Origin: Chryseobacterium mulctrae
GTDB lineage: Bacteria > Bacteroidota > Bacteroidia > Flavobacteriales > Weeksellaceae
Length of the DNA stretch: 64,000 bases
Direction of reading: 5' to 3'
Assembly: GCF_006175945.1 (NCBI RefSeq)
Contig: NZ_VAJL01000001.1
Location: 2,170,001-2,234,000 of the forward strand
The position numbers and the translations under genes were made by a program. This document shows, piece by piece, positions 34,988 through 44,620 of this stretch. Below the pieces are notes generated by a model. It saw only the letters and a list, made by a program, of their open reading frames with translations. It was not told the DNA's origin and searched no databases. Every line of letters begins with the position of its first letter. Position 1 is the stretch's first letter.

Positions 34988-37576
34988 TTATCCTCCAATC
35001 ATCTTTTTAATCGAATTCAGCTTCATTAAAGCTTCAATCGGTGTTAAGGTATTAATATCAATTTTCGTTAATTCTTCTCTGATGTTTTCTAAAACCGGAT
35101 CATCTAACTGAAAGAAAGACAGCTGCATATTTTCATCAGTTACTTTTTTAATACTTTCAGAAGAACCGCTTTGAGAACGACTTGCTTCAAGAGTTTTCAG
35201 AATTTCATTAGCTCTGTTAACTACTTTTGCAGGCATTCCTGCCAGTTTTGCCACGTGAATACCAAAACTATGTTCGCTTCCGCCAGGAATTAATTTTCTT
35301 AAGAAAATGATATTCCCTTTATTCTCCTGAATAGAAACATGGAAATTTTTCACACGCTCAAAATTTACCGTCATTTCATTCAGCTCGTGATAGTGCGTCG
35401 CAAACAAAGTCTTTGCCTGAGTCGGATGTTGATGAAGATATTCAGCAATTGCCCACGCAATAGAAACCCCATCGTACGTTGATGTACCACGACCAATTTC
35501 ATCTAATAAAATCAAGCTTCTTTCAGAAATATTATTCAAAATATTCGCTGCTTCATTCATTTCCACCATAAAAGTAGATTCACCAGCCGAAATATTATCG
35601 CTCGCTCCTACTCTGGTAAAAATTTTATCTAAAAGCCCGATTTCCGCATGCTTTGCAGGAACAAAACTTCCAATCTGTGCCATTAAACAAACAATTGCAG
35701 TCTGTCGCAAAATTGCCGATTTACCCGCCATGTTGGGCCCGGTAATCATAATAATCTGTTGAGAATCTTTATCTAAAAAGATGTCATTCGGAATATATTT
35801 TTCGCCTAAAGGAAGCGCATTTTCAATAATAGGATGCCTTGCTTCTTTTAAATCGATACCAAAGCCATCGTTCAAAACAGGTTTTGTATAGCTTTCAGAA
35901 ACCGCCAATTCAGAGAAACCTACTGCAACATCAAGTTGTGCAATAATGTTTGAGTTTTCCTGAATTCTGTCGATGTAGATCATCGTGTCTGAACAGACTT
36001 TTCGGTACAGCTGATTTTCAAGAACACTAATTTTTTCTTCGGCACCCAAAATTTGGCTTTCGTATTCTTTTAGTTCTTCAGTAATGTATCTTTCAGCATT
36101 TACAAGCGTTTGCTTTCTGATCCAATCACTAGGAACTTTATCTTTATGTGTATTTCTTACTTCAATAAAATACCCGAAAACATTATTAAAATCAATTTTC
36201 AGACTGGTAATTCCTGTGCGTTCTACTTCGCGTTGGCACATTTCGTCAAGAAAACCACGCCCTTTATTTTGTAGACCTCTCAAATGATCGAGCTCTTCAG
36301 AAATATTGTGCTTAATTACATTTCCTTTAGCAAGGTTTACCGGAAGCTCTTCATTTAAATGATTCTCAAGCAATTCAATCAATTCATCTAATGAATTTAA
36401 AGGTTCCAGCCAAGCTAAAATATCAGCATGAGGATGAAGTAATCCTTTAATTTTCTGAATATTAATCAAACTTTGACGCAGATAACCTAATTCTTTAGGT
36501 GAAATTTTTTCTGCCGCTAGTTTTCCCATCAAACGATCTAAATCTGAAATAGCACGCAATAATTGGGAAATTTCATATTTTAATTGATCATTTTCGTTTA
36601 AAAAATCAATCAGAGAAAGTCGCCTTCCAATTTCTTCGACAGATTTTAAAGGAAGGATAATTCTTCTTCTCAATAATCTTCCACCCATTGGTGTGGACGT
36701 TTTATCGATAATATCTAATAACGATTTCCCTTTCGGATTACTCGGATAAACGATCTCGAGATTTCTCAGCGTAAAATGATCCATCATCAGATAATCTTCC
36801 TGCGGAATAATCTGAATTTTGGTGATGTGCGCCAATAATTTGTGATGCGTATCTTCAACCAGATAAGCGAAAATAGCCCCTGCAGCAGTAATTGCCAAAG
36901 GCAAATTTTCTACCCCAAATCCTTTTAATGAATTGGTTTTAAACTGATTCGTCAGTTTTTCGTAGGCGAAATTGTATTGATACGCCCAATCTTCCAATTT
37001 AAAAACATTCCTGTTTTTCAGCTGATCAGGAATCTGTACACTTCTCTGATAAATAATTTCACTCGGATCAAACGTATTGATGATGTGTAATATCTTATCT
37101 AAATTTCCTTCACTTACCAAAAACTCTCCGGTGGAAACATCAACCAAAGCAATTCCATATTTTTCTTTTTCTTTGTGAAGCGAAAGCAGGAAATTATTCT
37201 TTTTTGAACTAAGAACCTGATCGTTGAACGTAACTCCGGGGGTCACCAATTCTGTAACGCCACGTTTTACAATTCCTTTGACGGTTTTCGGATCTTCCAG
37301 TTGGTCGCAGATCGCCACACGAATTCCCGCTCTTACCAATTTTGGCAAATAAGAATCTACCGAATGATGCGGAAAACCAGCCAATTCGATATGACCTTCT
37401 CCGTTGGCTCTTTTCGTAAGAACAATGCCTAAAATCTGAGATGTTCGAACGGCATCCTGCCCAAAAGTTTCGTAGAAATCTCCCACTCTGAAAAGTAAAA
37501 GTGCATCAGGATATCTCGCCTTGATGGTATTGTACTGCGTCATTAACGGGGTTTCTTTCTTCGTCGCCTTTGCCAT
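34988..37576 (-). CDS. mutS: DNA mismatch repair protein MutS
   Basis: The 862-residue protein has the full MutS layout. The mismatch-binding N-terminal domain has LLFRVGDFYETFGQDA near residue 23 with the Phe-x-Glu motif. It also has a connector, core and clamp, and the ABC-type ATPase has Walker A GPNMAGKSAILRQ near residue 616 and a signature near LILLDEIGRGTSTYDG. It recognises mismatches and recruits MutL; no mutL is in the window. Length is normal. The region upstream (37577-37820) is an inverted-repeat element. Confidence 0.97.
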   Translation of the reverse strand: MAKATKKETPLMTQYNTIKARYPDALLLFRVGDFYETFGQDAVRTSQILGIVLTKRANGEGHIELAGFPHHSVDSYLPKLVRAGIRVAICDQLEDPKTVKGIVKRGVTELVTPGVTFNDQVLSSKKNNFLLSLHKEKEKYGIALVDVSTGEFLVSEGNLDKILHIINTFDPSEIIYQRSVQIPDQLKNRNVFKLEDWAYQYNFAYEKLTNQFKTNSLKGFGVENLPLAITAAGAIFAYLVEDTHHKLLAHITKIQIIPQEDYLMMDHFTLRNLEIVYPSNPKGKSLLDIIDKTSTPMGGRLLRRRIILPLKSVEEIGRRLSLIDFLNENDQLKYEISQLLRAISDLDRLMGKLAAEKISPKELGYLRQSLINIQKIKGLLHPHADILAWLEPLNSLDELIELLENHLNEELPVNLAKGNVIKHNISEELDHLRGLQNKGRGFLDEMCQREVERTGITSLKIDFNNVFGYFIEVRNTHKDKVPSDWIRKQTLVNAERYITEELKEYESQILGAEEKISVLENQLYRKVCSDTMIYIDRIQENSNIIAQLDVAVGFSELAVSESYTKPVLNDGFGIDLKEARHPIIENALPLGEKYIPNDIFLDKDSQQIIMITGPNMAGKSAILRQTAIVCLMAQIGSFVPAKHAEIGLLDKIFTRVGASDNISAGESTFMVEMNEAANILNNISERSLILLDEIGRGTSTYDGVSIAWAIAEYLHQHPTQAKTLFATHYHELNEMTVNFERVKNFHVSIQENKGNIIFLRKLIPGGSEHSFGIHVAKLAGMPAKVVNRANEILKTLEASRSQSGSSESIKKVTDENMQLSFFQLDDPVLENIREELTKIDINTLTPIEALMKLNSIKKMIGG

Positions 37577-37648
37577 TGAGATCGTTCTTAAAATTGGGTT
37601 GGTAAAAGTATGAAATAAAAAAGAAGGAGGGAAATGTTGATTTTAAAT

Positions 37649-37816
37649 CTCCCACAGATTCCGCAGATTTTCACGGATGATTAAGGAAAAATTGCCACGA
37701 ATGCACGAATTAGTTTATGATCATTTTCCTTAAAATGATGTTTAAAACAATTTTACGTCTAAAAAATTCGTGCATTCGTGGCGTAATAATATGTGCTAAT
37801 CTGTGAAATCCGTGGG
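37649..37816. repeat. Inverted-repeat element with an 18-base perfect stem
   Basis: GCCACGAATGCACGAATT (37694-37711) is the exact inverse of 37765-37782, and the outer sequences (CACAGATTCCGCAGATTTTCACGGA side and the TCTGTGAAATCCGTGGGA side) also pair imperfectly. The 244-base gap between mutS and the cupin-like gene holds no gene. A similar but shorter copy is at 48060-48077, and the CGCAGATT tract recurs near 18541. Confidence 0.8.
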
Positions 37817-37820
37817 AAAA

Positions 37821-38702
37821 TCAAACTTTAATGCTTTTCAAATGTTTCTCCAAAGCTTCCGTCGCTTTTTCATACGCCCATTTTTGCTTAAAATTCACCC
37901 AATTTGCTTTAAAAAGTTTTCGCATTAGTTTATCAGTATATCTCATGATAAAAACATGATACATCATATTGGCAAAAACTTTAGGTTTGTTAGGTAAAGC
38001 TCTTAACGACATCGAAAAGCCAGGTTCCAAATATCTGTTGAAATGCCAAAAAGCTCCGGGAATGAAAAGTGCATCACCGTGTTCCATGAAAATTTCAATG
38101 CCTTTCGCATATTTTAAAGCTGGAAATTTCTCGTAATCTGGATTTTCATAATCAATATCATAAACCGTGTGAACCGAAAGTGGAACTTTATATAAAAACT
38201 TCGACTGTTTCTGGTCAAACAAAAGAATTCTCTTCTTGCCTTCAAAATGAAAGTGCATAAAATCTCCCAAATCAACGTCATAATGCATTAAAACATGCGC
38301 ATCACTTCCGCCAAAAAATAACGTAGGAAGTCTTTTGAAAAATTTAATTCCCAAATCAGGATAAGTGAAATTTTTAAGCAATTCGGGAAGACGGTCGGTA
38401 ATAATATAAAAGAAAATACGAAGGTCGGATGGTTTCGATTTTATCGTATCAATATAATCTTTCATTTTCATCTTTGCGACAGGCGCATCAGAACTTCTCT
38501 TAGAATCAGCTGGTTTGTTATCGTACAACGGAACTTCCTGTTCACCCGCTTTTTCTTTAATGAAATCAAAATTCCATTTGTCGAAAGCTTCCCATCGGCT
38601 CGCATAATTTTTTATGAGCAGTGGTTTCTGTTTTTTGAAATAATTTTGCTGAAAATCTTCTTTCGTTATATCGTTGACAACGTCTACGTTTTCGAGAATC
38701 AT
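37821..38702 (-). CDS. Cupin-like (JmjC-type) domain protein
   Basis: The 293-residue protein matches the cupin-like/JmjC family (PF13621, cupin_8). The iron-binding HxD appears as MHYDVDLGDFMHFHFEGKKRILLF near residues 140-162, and the second His is likely in IPGAFWHFNRY near residue 222. Members are 2-oxoglutarate-dependent dioxygenases that hydroxylate proteins or amino acids; the substrate here is unknown. It is divergent from the bestrophin gene, with 81 bases between starts. Confidence 0.85.
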   Translation of the reverse strand: MILENVDVVNDITKEDFQQNYFKKQKPLLIKNYASRWEAFDKWNFDFIKEKAGEQEVPLYDNKPADSKRSSDAPVAKMKMKDYIDTIKSKPSDLRIFFYIITDRLPELLKNFTYPDLGIKFFKRLPTLFFGGSDAHVLMHYDVDLGDFMHFHFEGKKRILLFDQKQSKFLYKVPLSVHTVYDIDYENPDYEKFPALKYAKGIEIFMEHGDALFIPGAFWHFNRYLEPGFSMSLRALPNKPKVFANMMYHVFIMRYTDKLMRKLFKANWVNFKQKWAYEKATEALEKHLKSIKV

Positions 38703-38740
38703 GGGTTTGTAATTTAATGCGAAATAAAAATAGTGTTTTT

Positions 38741-38766
38741 TTGAAATTTATAAAAATTTATCTTTG
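38741..38766 (+). promoter_or_regulatory. Possible promoter of the bestrophin gene
   Basis: TTG (38741-38743), a 15-base spacer and TATCTTTG (38759-38766) resemble the Bacteroidota -33/-7 promoter, 17 bases before the ATG at 38784. The spacer is slightly short. Confidence 0.45.
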
Positions 38767-38783
38767 CAAGACAAACATCATCC

Positions 38784-39665
38784 ATGAGAGTTTACAATAC
38801 CAAACATTTCCTGAAAATATTGGTCAGCTTACACAAAAGCGACACCATGAAAATCCTTTTTCCAACAATGATTTTGATGGCTGTTTATTCTTACGGAATC
38901 CAGTATCTGGAAATTGAATATCTGCATTTGACCTCAAAATCTAAAGTCAGCAATGTCGGGATGATTCATTCTTTATTGGGATTTGTTTTGTCTTTATTGT
39001 TGGTTTTCAGAACCAATACCGCTTACGACAGATGGTGGGAAGGCAGAAAACTTTGGGGGAAATTGGTGAATGATACAAGAAATTTCGCCGTGAAAATCAA
39101 TATGATTCTTTCAGACGACAGAGATTCTGCAAACCAGATTGCAAGATACTTGAAATACTATCCACATTTTTTAGCGAAACATCTTTCTCAGGAATCTACA
39201 AGATTGGCTCTGGATGAAGATTATTCTGAAATTGAAAAATCTTTAAAAAATCACGGACCCACCGATTTGGTGATTCTTCTGACGCACAAATTGCATCAAT
39301 TAAAAAAGGAAGGAAAAATTTCTGATGTAGAAATGCTGTATTTAGATACGCAAATTTCAGGTTTTCTTGATGTTTGCGGAGGTTGTGAAAGAATTAAAAA
39401 CACACCGATTCCTTATTCATATTCTTCATTTATAAAAAAGTTTATCATTTTATATGTTTTGGCTTTACCGATTGCTTATGTGATCAATCTTGGATACTTC
39501 ATGATTCCATTGACGGTTTTTGTGTATTATGTCTTGATGAGTCTGGAATTAATTGCTGAGGAAATTGAAGATCCTTTCAATAATGATGAGAATGATATTC
39601 CTATGGAAACAATCGCTCAGAATATTGAAAAAAATGTGCATCAGATTATGGGTGCAAAAAAATAA
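38784..39665 (+). CDS. Bestrophin-family ion channel (YneE-type)
   Basis: The 293-residue membrane protein fits the bestrophin family (PF01062). FRTNTAYDRWWEGRKLWGKLVNDTRNF near residues 73-99 is the conserved segment, followed by helices ending with LPIAYVINLGYFMIPLTVFVYYVLMSLELIAEEIEDPF. Bacterial members form pentameric channels that carry cations or anions. The gene has no partner nearby. Confidence 0.88.
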   Translation: MRVYNTKHFLKILVSLHKSDTMKILFPTMILMAVYSYGIQYLEIEYLHLTSKSKVSNVGMIHSLLGFVLSLLLVFRTNTAYDRWWEGRKLWGKLVNDTRNFAVKINMILSDDRDSANQIARYLKYYPHFLAKHLSQESTRLALDEDYSEIEKSLKNHGPTDLVILLTHKLHQLKKEGKISDVEMLYLDTQISGFLDVCGGCERIKNTPIPYSYSSFIKKFIILYVLALPIAYVINLGYFMIPLTVFVYYVLMSLELIAEEIEDPFNNDENDIPMETIAQNIEKNVHQIMGAKK

Positions 39666-39736
39666 AAATAATGACTCGTTTTTAAATCCGTTCATAAAGA
39701 AGAATTCGTAAATTGTAATAAGAAATAAAAATTATT

Positions 39737-40267
39737 TTGGTAAATAAATTAAAACTGGAAGAACTCAACAGAATTGATGTAGAAACTTTTAAAAAAGTTG
39801 AGAAAATTCCTTTGGTGGTCGTTTTAGATAATATAAGAAGCATGCACAATGTGGGTGCGACTTTCAGAACAGCAGATGCTTTTTTGGTTCAGAAAATTAT
39901 TCTGTGTGGAATTACACCACAACCGCCACACCGTGAAATTCACAAAGCAGCTTTAGGTGCTACAGAAAGTGTAGACTGGAGTTATGAAAACGACATTAAC
40001 GCAACTATTAATGATTTAAAAAGCCAGGGTTTTGAAGTTGTAGGTATCGAGCAAACGACAAACAGTACAATGATCACTGATTTTAAAATCGAAAACACTA
40101 AAAAATATGCGGTGATTTTAGGCAATGAAGTAGAAGGAATCAGCGACGAAGCTTTGCAGAATATTGATTCTTTTATTGAAATTCCACAGCTCGGAACAAA
40201 GCATTCTTTAAACGTAAGTGTATGCGGCGGAATCGTGATGTGGGAGTTTGCAAAAGCCCTAAAATAA
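39737..40267 (+). CDS. TrmH-family RNA 2'-O-methyltransferase
   Basis: The 176-residue SPOUT methyltransferase shows the three family motifs: LDNIRSMHNVGATFRTADAF near residue 31, ILGNEVEGIS near residue 131 and SLNVSVCGGIVMWEF near residue 157, which together form the knotted SAM site. It lacks the N-terminal substrate-binding extension of full rRNA enzymes, so the RNA target is unclear. I choose TTG at 39737 as start because no ATG precedes it in frame and a stop lies 18 bases upstream; family members often begin in this region. Confidence 0.85.
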   Translation: MVNKLKLEELNRIDVETFKKVEKIPLVVVLDNIRSMHNVGATFRTADAFLVQKIILCGITPQPPHREIHKAALGATESVDWSYENDINATINDLKSQGFEVVGIEQTTNSTMITDFKIENTKKYAVILGNEVEGISDEALQNIDSFIEIPQLGTKHSLNVSVCGGIVMWEFAKALK

Positions 40268-40269
40268 AA

Positions 40270-40300
40270 AAACTGCGTCTGTCAAAAGACAGTGCAGTTT
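40270..40300. terminator. Hairpin after the RNA methyltransferase gene
   Basis: AAACTGC and GTCTGTC pair with GACAG and GCAGTTT across a small AAAA loop (40270-40300), just past the stop at 40267. There is no T-run on the plus side, but there is one on the minus side, so a bidirectional or weak terminator is possible. Confidence 0.5.
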
Positions 40301-40451
40301 GAAATAAATCTAATAAAAAGTAAAAATGAAAGGCGACAAAGATACTTTATTTTTCTTTACGAACAAATTTTTGAATCCGTTTTTTTACTTTTTTGAAAAA
40401 TAACTTAACTTTTAGAGAAAGGTTTCGTTTAAAATTTTATAAATTAGCACA

Positions 40452-41102
40452 ATGTTTATCAAGGACTATATCTCAAAAGATTTTCCGTGTTTTCATCTGA
40501 CTGACTCTATCGAATCAGCTAGAGAAACTTTAGAAGCATTTGGATATACGCATATTTTCATTAAAAAATCCCACCACTTTTACGGAGCTATCGCCAAAGA
40601 CTTCCTTTATGAGGAGGAAGGTACTCTGAAGAATCTGGAACATCAGATCGAGCGGTTTGCGATTTTGGAAGATAATAATATCATGGATAGCATCCGATTA
40701 TTTTATACATTCAATGCCAACGTGATTCCTGTGATCAACAAAAACGAAAAATATCTGGGATACATCTGTTGTGATGATGTTTTTCAGACCTTTTCAAAAT
40801 ACCCTCTGTTTTCGGAAACCGGCGCTATTCTTACGATAGAAACTCCGGCAAGAAAATATTCAATGACAGAAATTGCGAATATCGTCGAGAGCAATAACTC
40901 TAAATTTTACGGCGGATTTATCAGTTTTATGTCAGATGAAGTGATTCATATCACCATCAAAATCAGTAACGAAAATCTAGCTTCAATTGATGCAACGTTT
41001 GACCGTTATGATTACAGAATTGTAGAAAAATATTATTCTGATGAGAAAACAGATCTTTTCAAAGACCGTTTAGGTTTTTTACAAAAATTTATCGAAATAT
41101 AA
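40452..41102 (+). CDS. CBS-domain protein
   Basis: The 216-residue protein has two CBS-like units in the N-terminal two-thirds (DSIESARETLEAFGYTHIFI, NIMDSIRLFYTFNANVIPVI and NEKYLGYICCDDVFQ) and an ACT-like or unassigned C-terminal part. CBS pairs bind adenosyl nucleotides and often regulate a partner protein. The gene ends one base before the NAD kinase ATG, so the two are probably translationally coupled; this arrangement suggests a regulatory link with NAD(P) metabolism, which is inference. Confidence 0.8.
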   Translation: MFIKDYISKDFPCFHLTDSIESARETLEAFGYTHIFIKKSHHFYGAIAKDFLYEEEGTLKNLEHQIERFAILEDNNIMDSIRLFYTFNANVIPVINKNEKYLGYICCDDVFQTFSKYPLFSETGAILTIETPARKYSMTEIANIVESNNSKFYGGFISFMSDEVIHITIKISNENLASIDATFDRYDYRIVEKYYSDEKTDLFKDRLGFLQKFIEI

Positions 41103-41103
41103 T

Positions 41104-41970
41104 ATGAAGGCAGCCATATATTCTCAGAAAAAAGATCTTGATACTTTTTTATATTTAAGCAAATTTATTTCTGAACTGGAAAGCAGAGGTGTAAAATCTG
41201 TTTTGTTTGACGAAATGGCTGAAGCGCTTCAGTTTTCTAAAATTTTTGAGACTTTTGGCAACAAACAGGATCTTATTGATAAAGAAGTTGATCTTTTCTT
41301 CACTTTCGGAGGCGATGGAACGATTGTAAATTCTTTAACTTTCATTGAAGATCTTGAAATCCCTGTTGTAGGGGTCAACACCGGAAGACTCGGATTTTTG
41401 GCAAGTTTCACTAAAGAAGAAGCCTTTAAAGAACTTGATTCTATTTTAAAAGGCGATGTAAAAACCAGCCGAAGATCTGTAATAGAAGTTGTTTCGCCAA
41501 AATCTGACGAGTTTTTTCCGTATGCTTTAAATGATGTAACCGTTTCCAGAAAAGAGACCACGTCAATGGTAACGGTAGATTCTTATATTAATGATGAATT
41601 TTTAAATGTTTTTTGGGGTGACGGTGTAATTGTTTCTACACCAACCGGCTCTACAGCGTATTCGTTAAGTTGTGGCGGACCGATTATTTCTCCAAACAAC
41701 GAAAATTTTGTTATTACACCGATTGCTCCTCACAATTTAAATGTAAGACCTTTGGTTGTCAACGATAAAGTAGAAATTAAATTTAAAGTGGAAAGCAGAG
41801 TTCCGCAATATTCTCTTTCATTAGATTCAAGATTAATTCATATCGAAACCGATAAAGAAATTATAATCAAAAAGGCGAGCTTCCAGCTATTATTGGTGCA
41901 GCCCAACAATTTAAGTTTCTACGAAACCATCCGTCAGAAGCTACTTTGGGGACGCGATAAAAGAAATTAG
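41104..41970 (+). CDS. nadK: NAD kinase
   Basis: The 288-residue protein carries the NAD kinase motifs: FTFGGDGTIVNSL near residue 62 (GGDG), VVGVNTGRLGFLASF near residue 87, and STPTGSTAYSLSCGGPII near residue 178. It phosphorylates NAD+ to NADP+ with ATP. Length is normal. It follows the CBS-domain gene by one base and is followed after 73 bases by fbaA. Confidence 0.95.
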   Translation: MKAAIYSQKKDLDTFLYLSKFISELESRGVKSVLFDEMAEALQFSKIFETFGNKQDLIDKEVDLFFTFGGDGTIVNSLTFIEDLEIPVVGVNTGRLGFLASFTKEEAFKELDSILKGDVKTSRRSVIEVVSPKSDEFFPYALNDVTVSRKETTSMVTVDSYINDEFLNVFWGDGVIVSTPTGSTAYSLSCGGPIISPNNENFVITPIAPHNLNVRPLVVNDKVEIKFKVESRVPQYSLSLDSRLIHIETDKEIIIKKASFQLLLVQPNNLSFYETIRQKLLWGRDKRN

Positions 41971-42043
41971 TAATTTCTTAAAATTGATTACCTTTACAAG
42001 AATTTTCAAAAAATATCCTAATATTATTATAATAAAGTAAAAC

Positions 42044-43114
42044 ATGAGCAGAATTTTCCCGGCAGGAGTTGCCACAGGTCAGTTAGTTACAGATATTTTT
42101 CAATATGCTAAAGAAAACAAATTTGCATTACCTGCAGTGAACGTAATCGGTTCTAGCAACGTAAACGCAGTAATGGAAACTGCAGCAAAATTAAATTCAC
42201 CTGTTATCATTCAGTTTTCTAACGGTGGAGCAGCTTTTAACGCTGGAAAAGGACTTAGCAACGACGCTCAGAAATCAGCTATTTTAGGTGGTATCGCAGG
42301 AGCTAGACATATTCATACCCTTGCTGAAGCTTACGGAGCAACAGTAATTTTACATACAGATCACGCTGCAAAAAAATTGTTGCCTTGGATCGACGGTTTG
42401 ATGGATGCAAACGAAGAATTCTTCAAGCAGACAGGAAAATCTCTTTACTCTTCTCACATGCTTGATCTTTCTGAAGAATCTTTAGAAGAAAACCTTGAGA
42501 TTTCTGCTCAATATTTCGAAAGAATGGCAAAAATGCAGATGACTTTAGAAGTTGAGATCGGGGTTACAGGAGGTGAAGAAGATGGTGTAGACAATTCTAG
42601 TGTAGACAACTCTTTATTGTACACACAACCTGAAGACATCGCTTACACTTACGAAAAACTGAAAGCAGTTTCTGACAACTTTACCATTGCAGCAGCTTTC
42701 GGAAACGTACACGGAGTTTACAAACCAGGGAACGTAGTTCTTACTCCAAAAATCTTAGATAACTCTCAGAAATTTGTTCAGGAGAAATTCGGAACTGCAG
42801 AGAAGCCAATTAATTTTGTATTCCACGGTGGTTCAGGTTCTTCTTTAGAAGAGATCAGAGAAGCTATTGATTACGGGGTAATTAAGATGAATATTGATAC
42901 CGATCTTCAGTTCGCTTACACAGAAGGAATCAGAGATTACATGGTAAACAATGTAGAATATTTGAAAACTCAAATCGGAAACCCTGAAGGAGAAGAAAAG
43001 CCTAACAAAAAATATTATGACCCAAGAGTTTGGATCAGAAAAGGTGAAGAAACTTTCTCTAAGAGATTAATTCAGGCATTTGAAGATTTAAATAACGTAA
43101 ATACGCTTAAATAA
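42044..43114 (+). CDS. fbaA: Class II fructose-1,6-bisphosphate aldolase
   Basis: The 356-residue protein is a class II (zinc-dependent) aldolase. Zinc ligands are visible in LHTDHAAKKLLPW near residue 108 and in the FHGGSGSSLEEIREA motif near residue 270; the substrate-binding stretch VEIGVTGGEEDGVDN near residue 172 contains the second ligand region. It cleaves fructose-1,6-bisphosphate in glycolysis. Codon use is uniform and the gene has a hairpin after its stop. Confidence 0.96.
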   Translation: MSRIFPAGVATGQLVTDIFQYAKENKFALPAVNVIGSSNVNAVMETAAKLNSPVIIQFSNGGAAFNAGKGLSNDAQKSAILGGIAGARHIHTLAEAYGATVILHTDHAAKKLLPWIDGLMDANEEFFKQTGKSLYSSHMLDLSEESLEENLEISAQYFERMAKMQMTLEVEIGVTGGEEDGVDNSSVDNSLLYTQPEDIAYTYEKLKAVSDNFTIAAAFGNVHGVYKPGNVVLTPKILDNSQKFVQEKFGTAEKPINFVFHGGSGSSLEEIREAIDYGVIKMNIDTDLQFAYTEGIRDYMVNNVEYLKTQIGNPEGEEKPNKKYYDPRVWIRKGEETFSKRLIQAFEDLNNVNTLK

Positions 43115-43121
43115 ATTATAA

Positions 43122-43167
43122 ATTTTGAATTATAGATTTTAAATTTTTTTAATCTATAATTCAAAAT
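43122..43167. repeat. 17-base perfect inverted repeat between fbaA and accD
   Basis: ATTTTGAATTATAGATT (43122-43138) and AATCTATAATTCAAAAT (43151-43167) are exact inverses with a T-rich loop. It is AT-only in composition and may act as a weak terminator or RNA-stability hairpin in the 74-base gap. Confidence 0.75.
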
Positions 43168-43188
43168 CTAAAATCTAAAATTTCATAA

Positions 43189-44043
43189 ATGGCATTCGAC
43201 TGGTTTAAAAGAAAAGCACAAAATATTACCACTTCTACAGATGATAAAAAAGACGTACCAAAAGGTCTTTGGCATCAGACTCCATCAGGAAAAGTAGTGG
43301 AACACGACGAATTAAAGAAAAACAATTATGTTTCTCCTGAAGACGATTTTCATGTAAGAATAGGAAGTGCAGAGTTTTTTGACATCCTTTTTGACGAAGG
43401 AAAATTCACTGAGCTTGATGCAAATGTGGAAAGTATTGATATTCTTAGCTTTAAAGATACCAAGTCATATACCGACCGTCTGAAAGAAGTAAAAGCAAAA
43501 ACAAAGCTTACTGATTCTATCAGAAATGCTGTAGGAACCGTAAACGGAACCGAGATGGTAGTTTCTTGTATGGATTTTGCGTTCATCGGAGGATCTTTAG
43601 GTTCTGTGATGGGTGAAAAAATCAGAAGAGCAATTGATTACTGTATCGAAAAAAGACTTCCATACATGATTATTTGTCAGTCTGGAGGAGCAAGAATGCA
43701 GGAAGCAACGTATTCTTTGATGCAGTTGGCAAAAGTTCAGGCTAAATTGGCTCAGCTTTCAGAAGCAGGACTTTTATACATCGCTTATCTTTGTGACCCA
43801 ACTTTCGGTGGAATTACCGCTTCTTTTGCCATGACTGCAGATATTATTATGGCAGAACCAAAAGCTTTGATCGGATTTGCCGGACCAAGAGTTATCCGTG
43901 AAACCATCGGTAGAGATTTACCGGAAGGTTTCCAGACTTCAGAATTTTTGCAGGAAAAAGGCTTTGTAGATTTTATTGTGAAAAGAACAGAAATTAAAGA
44001 AGTTGTTTCTAAAACAGTAAATCTTTTGGCTGTAAAAGCTTAA
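43189..44043 (+). CDS. accD: Acetyl-CoA carboxylase carboxyltransferase beta subunit
   Basis: The 284-residue protein has the crotonase-like carboxyltransferase domain of AccD, including [18 protein letters not shown] near residues 163-180 and [16 protein letters not shown]. AccD pairs with AccA to transfer carboxyl from biotin to acetyl-CoA in fatty acid synthesis. The N-terminal region usual for AccD, a C4 zinc ribbon, is replaced by a Cys-free segment ([27 protein letters not shown]) while the alignment around it holds. No accA is in the window. Confidence 0.93.
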   Translation: MAFDWFKRKAQNITTSTDDKKDVPKGLWHQTPSGKVVEHDELKKNNYVSPEDDFHVRIGSAEFFDILFDEGKFTELDANVESIDILSFKDTKSYTDRLKEVKAKTKLTDSIRNAVGTVNGTEMVVSCMDFAFIGGSLGSVMGEKIRRAIDYCIEKRLPYMIICQSGGARMQEATYSLMQLAKVQAKLAQLSEAGLLYIAYLCDPTFGGITASFAMTADIIMAEPKALIGFAGPRVIRETIGRDLPEGFQTSEFLQEKGFVDFIVKRTEIKEVVSKTVNLLAVKA

Positions 44044-44065
44044 AATTTAAACTAAAAAGCATATC

Positions 44066-44096
44066 ATCTCTCTCAATTTGGGAGAGATTTTTATTT
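44066..44096 (+). terminator. Terminator after accD
   Basis: ATCTCTCTC (44066-44074) pairs with GGGAGAGAT (44080-44088), followed by TTTTATTTTT. It overlaps the leader of the next gene. Confidence 0.85.
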
Positions 44097-44098
44097 TT

Positions 44099-44611
44099 AT
44101 GAGGACATTTAAAGTCGTTTTAAATACCATCACATCAATGAGTTTAAAGAAAATATTTAGACTCTTATCTGCTGTTTTACCGCACCCTCTTTTTTCGATT
44201 TTAAGTTTTTATGCAACAACAAAAGCCTTTTCTATCGCACAGAAACTTTATCCAAAAACGGCATCCAAAAACGGTGAAGGAAACGCTTTCAGACATTCGC
44301 TTTGGTGTTGCCTGATTATGATGTATTGTAGCAAGGTTTCTTCACCTCAAAAGGCATTAGATTTCTGCAAAAAAATTACAGATCTTCACGAAGAATTATT
44401 TCCGAACGAACCTTTGGAAACAAAAATGGATCTCCATAATAATAAAATAGGGATGGATTATTTCATGGAACTTCTTCCTGGAATTCATCGTCAGTTTTTT
44501 GAGAAAAGCTTTTTTATTAAAGAATTACAAAAGAAAACAGCCAATGCCAAAATTTTGAAAAGTCTGGATGATGATTTTGAAGGAGAACTGGTTTATCTGG
44601 ATGAAAAATAA
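44099..44611 (+). CDS. DUF6973-like protein of unknown function
   Basis: I choose the ATG at 44099 (MRTFKVVLNTI), since a longer frame from a TTG at 44078 would begin inside the accD terminator. The 170-residue product has NGEGNAFRHSLWCCLIMM and DLHNNKIGMDYFMELLP, a pattern resembling the DUF6973 family (NAFRHAxW ... DLHNNxxG), with conserved His residues that may bind a metal. I assign this only on motif memory. A palindromic repeat follows its stop. Confidence 0.55.
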   Translation: MRTFKVVLNTITSMSLKKIFRLLSAVLPHPLFSILSFYATTKAFSIAQKLYPKTASKNGEGNAFRHSLWCCLIMMYCSKVSSPQKALDFCKKITDLHEELFPNEPLETKMDLHNNKIGMDYFMELLPGIHRQFFEKSFFIKELQKKTANAKILKSLDDDFEGELVYLDEK

Positions 44612-44620
44612 CAACTTCTT

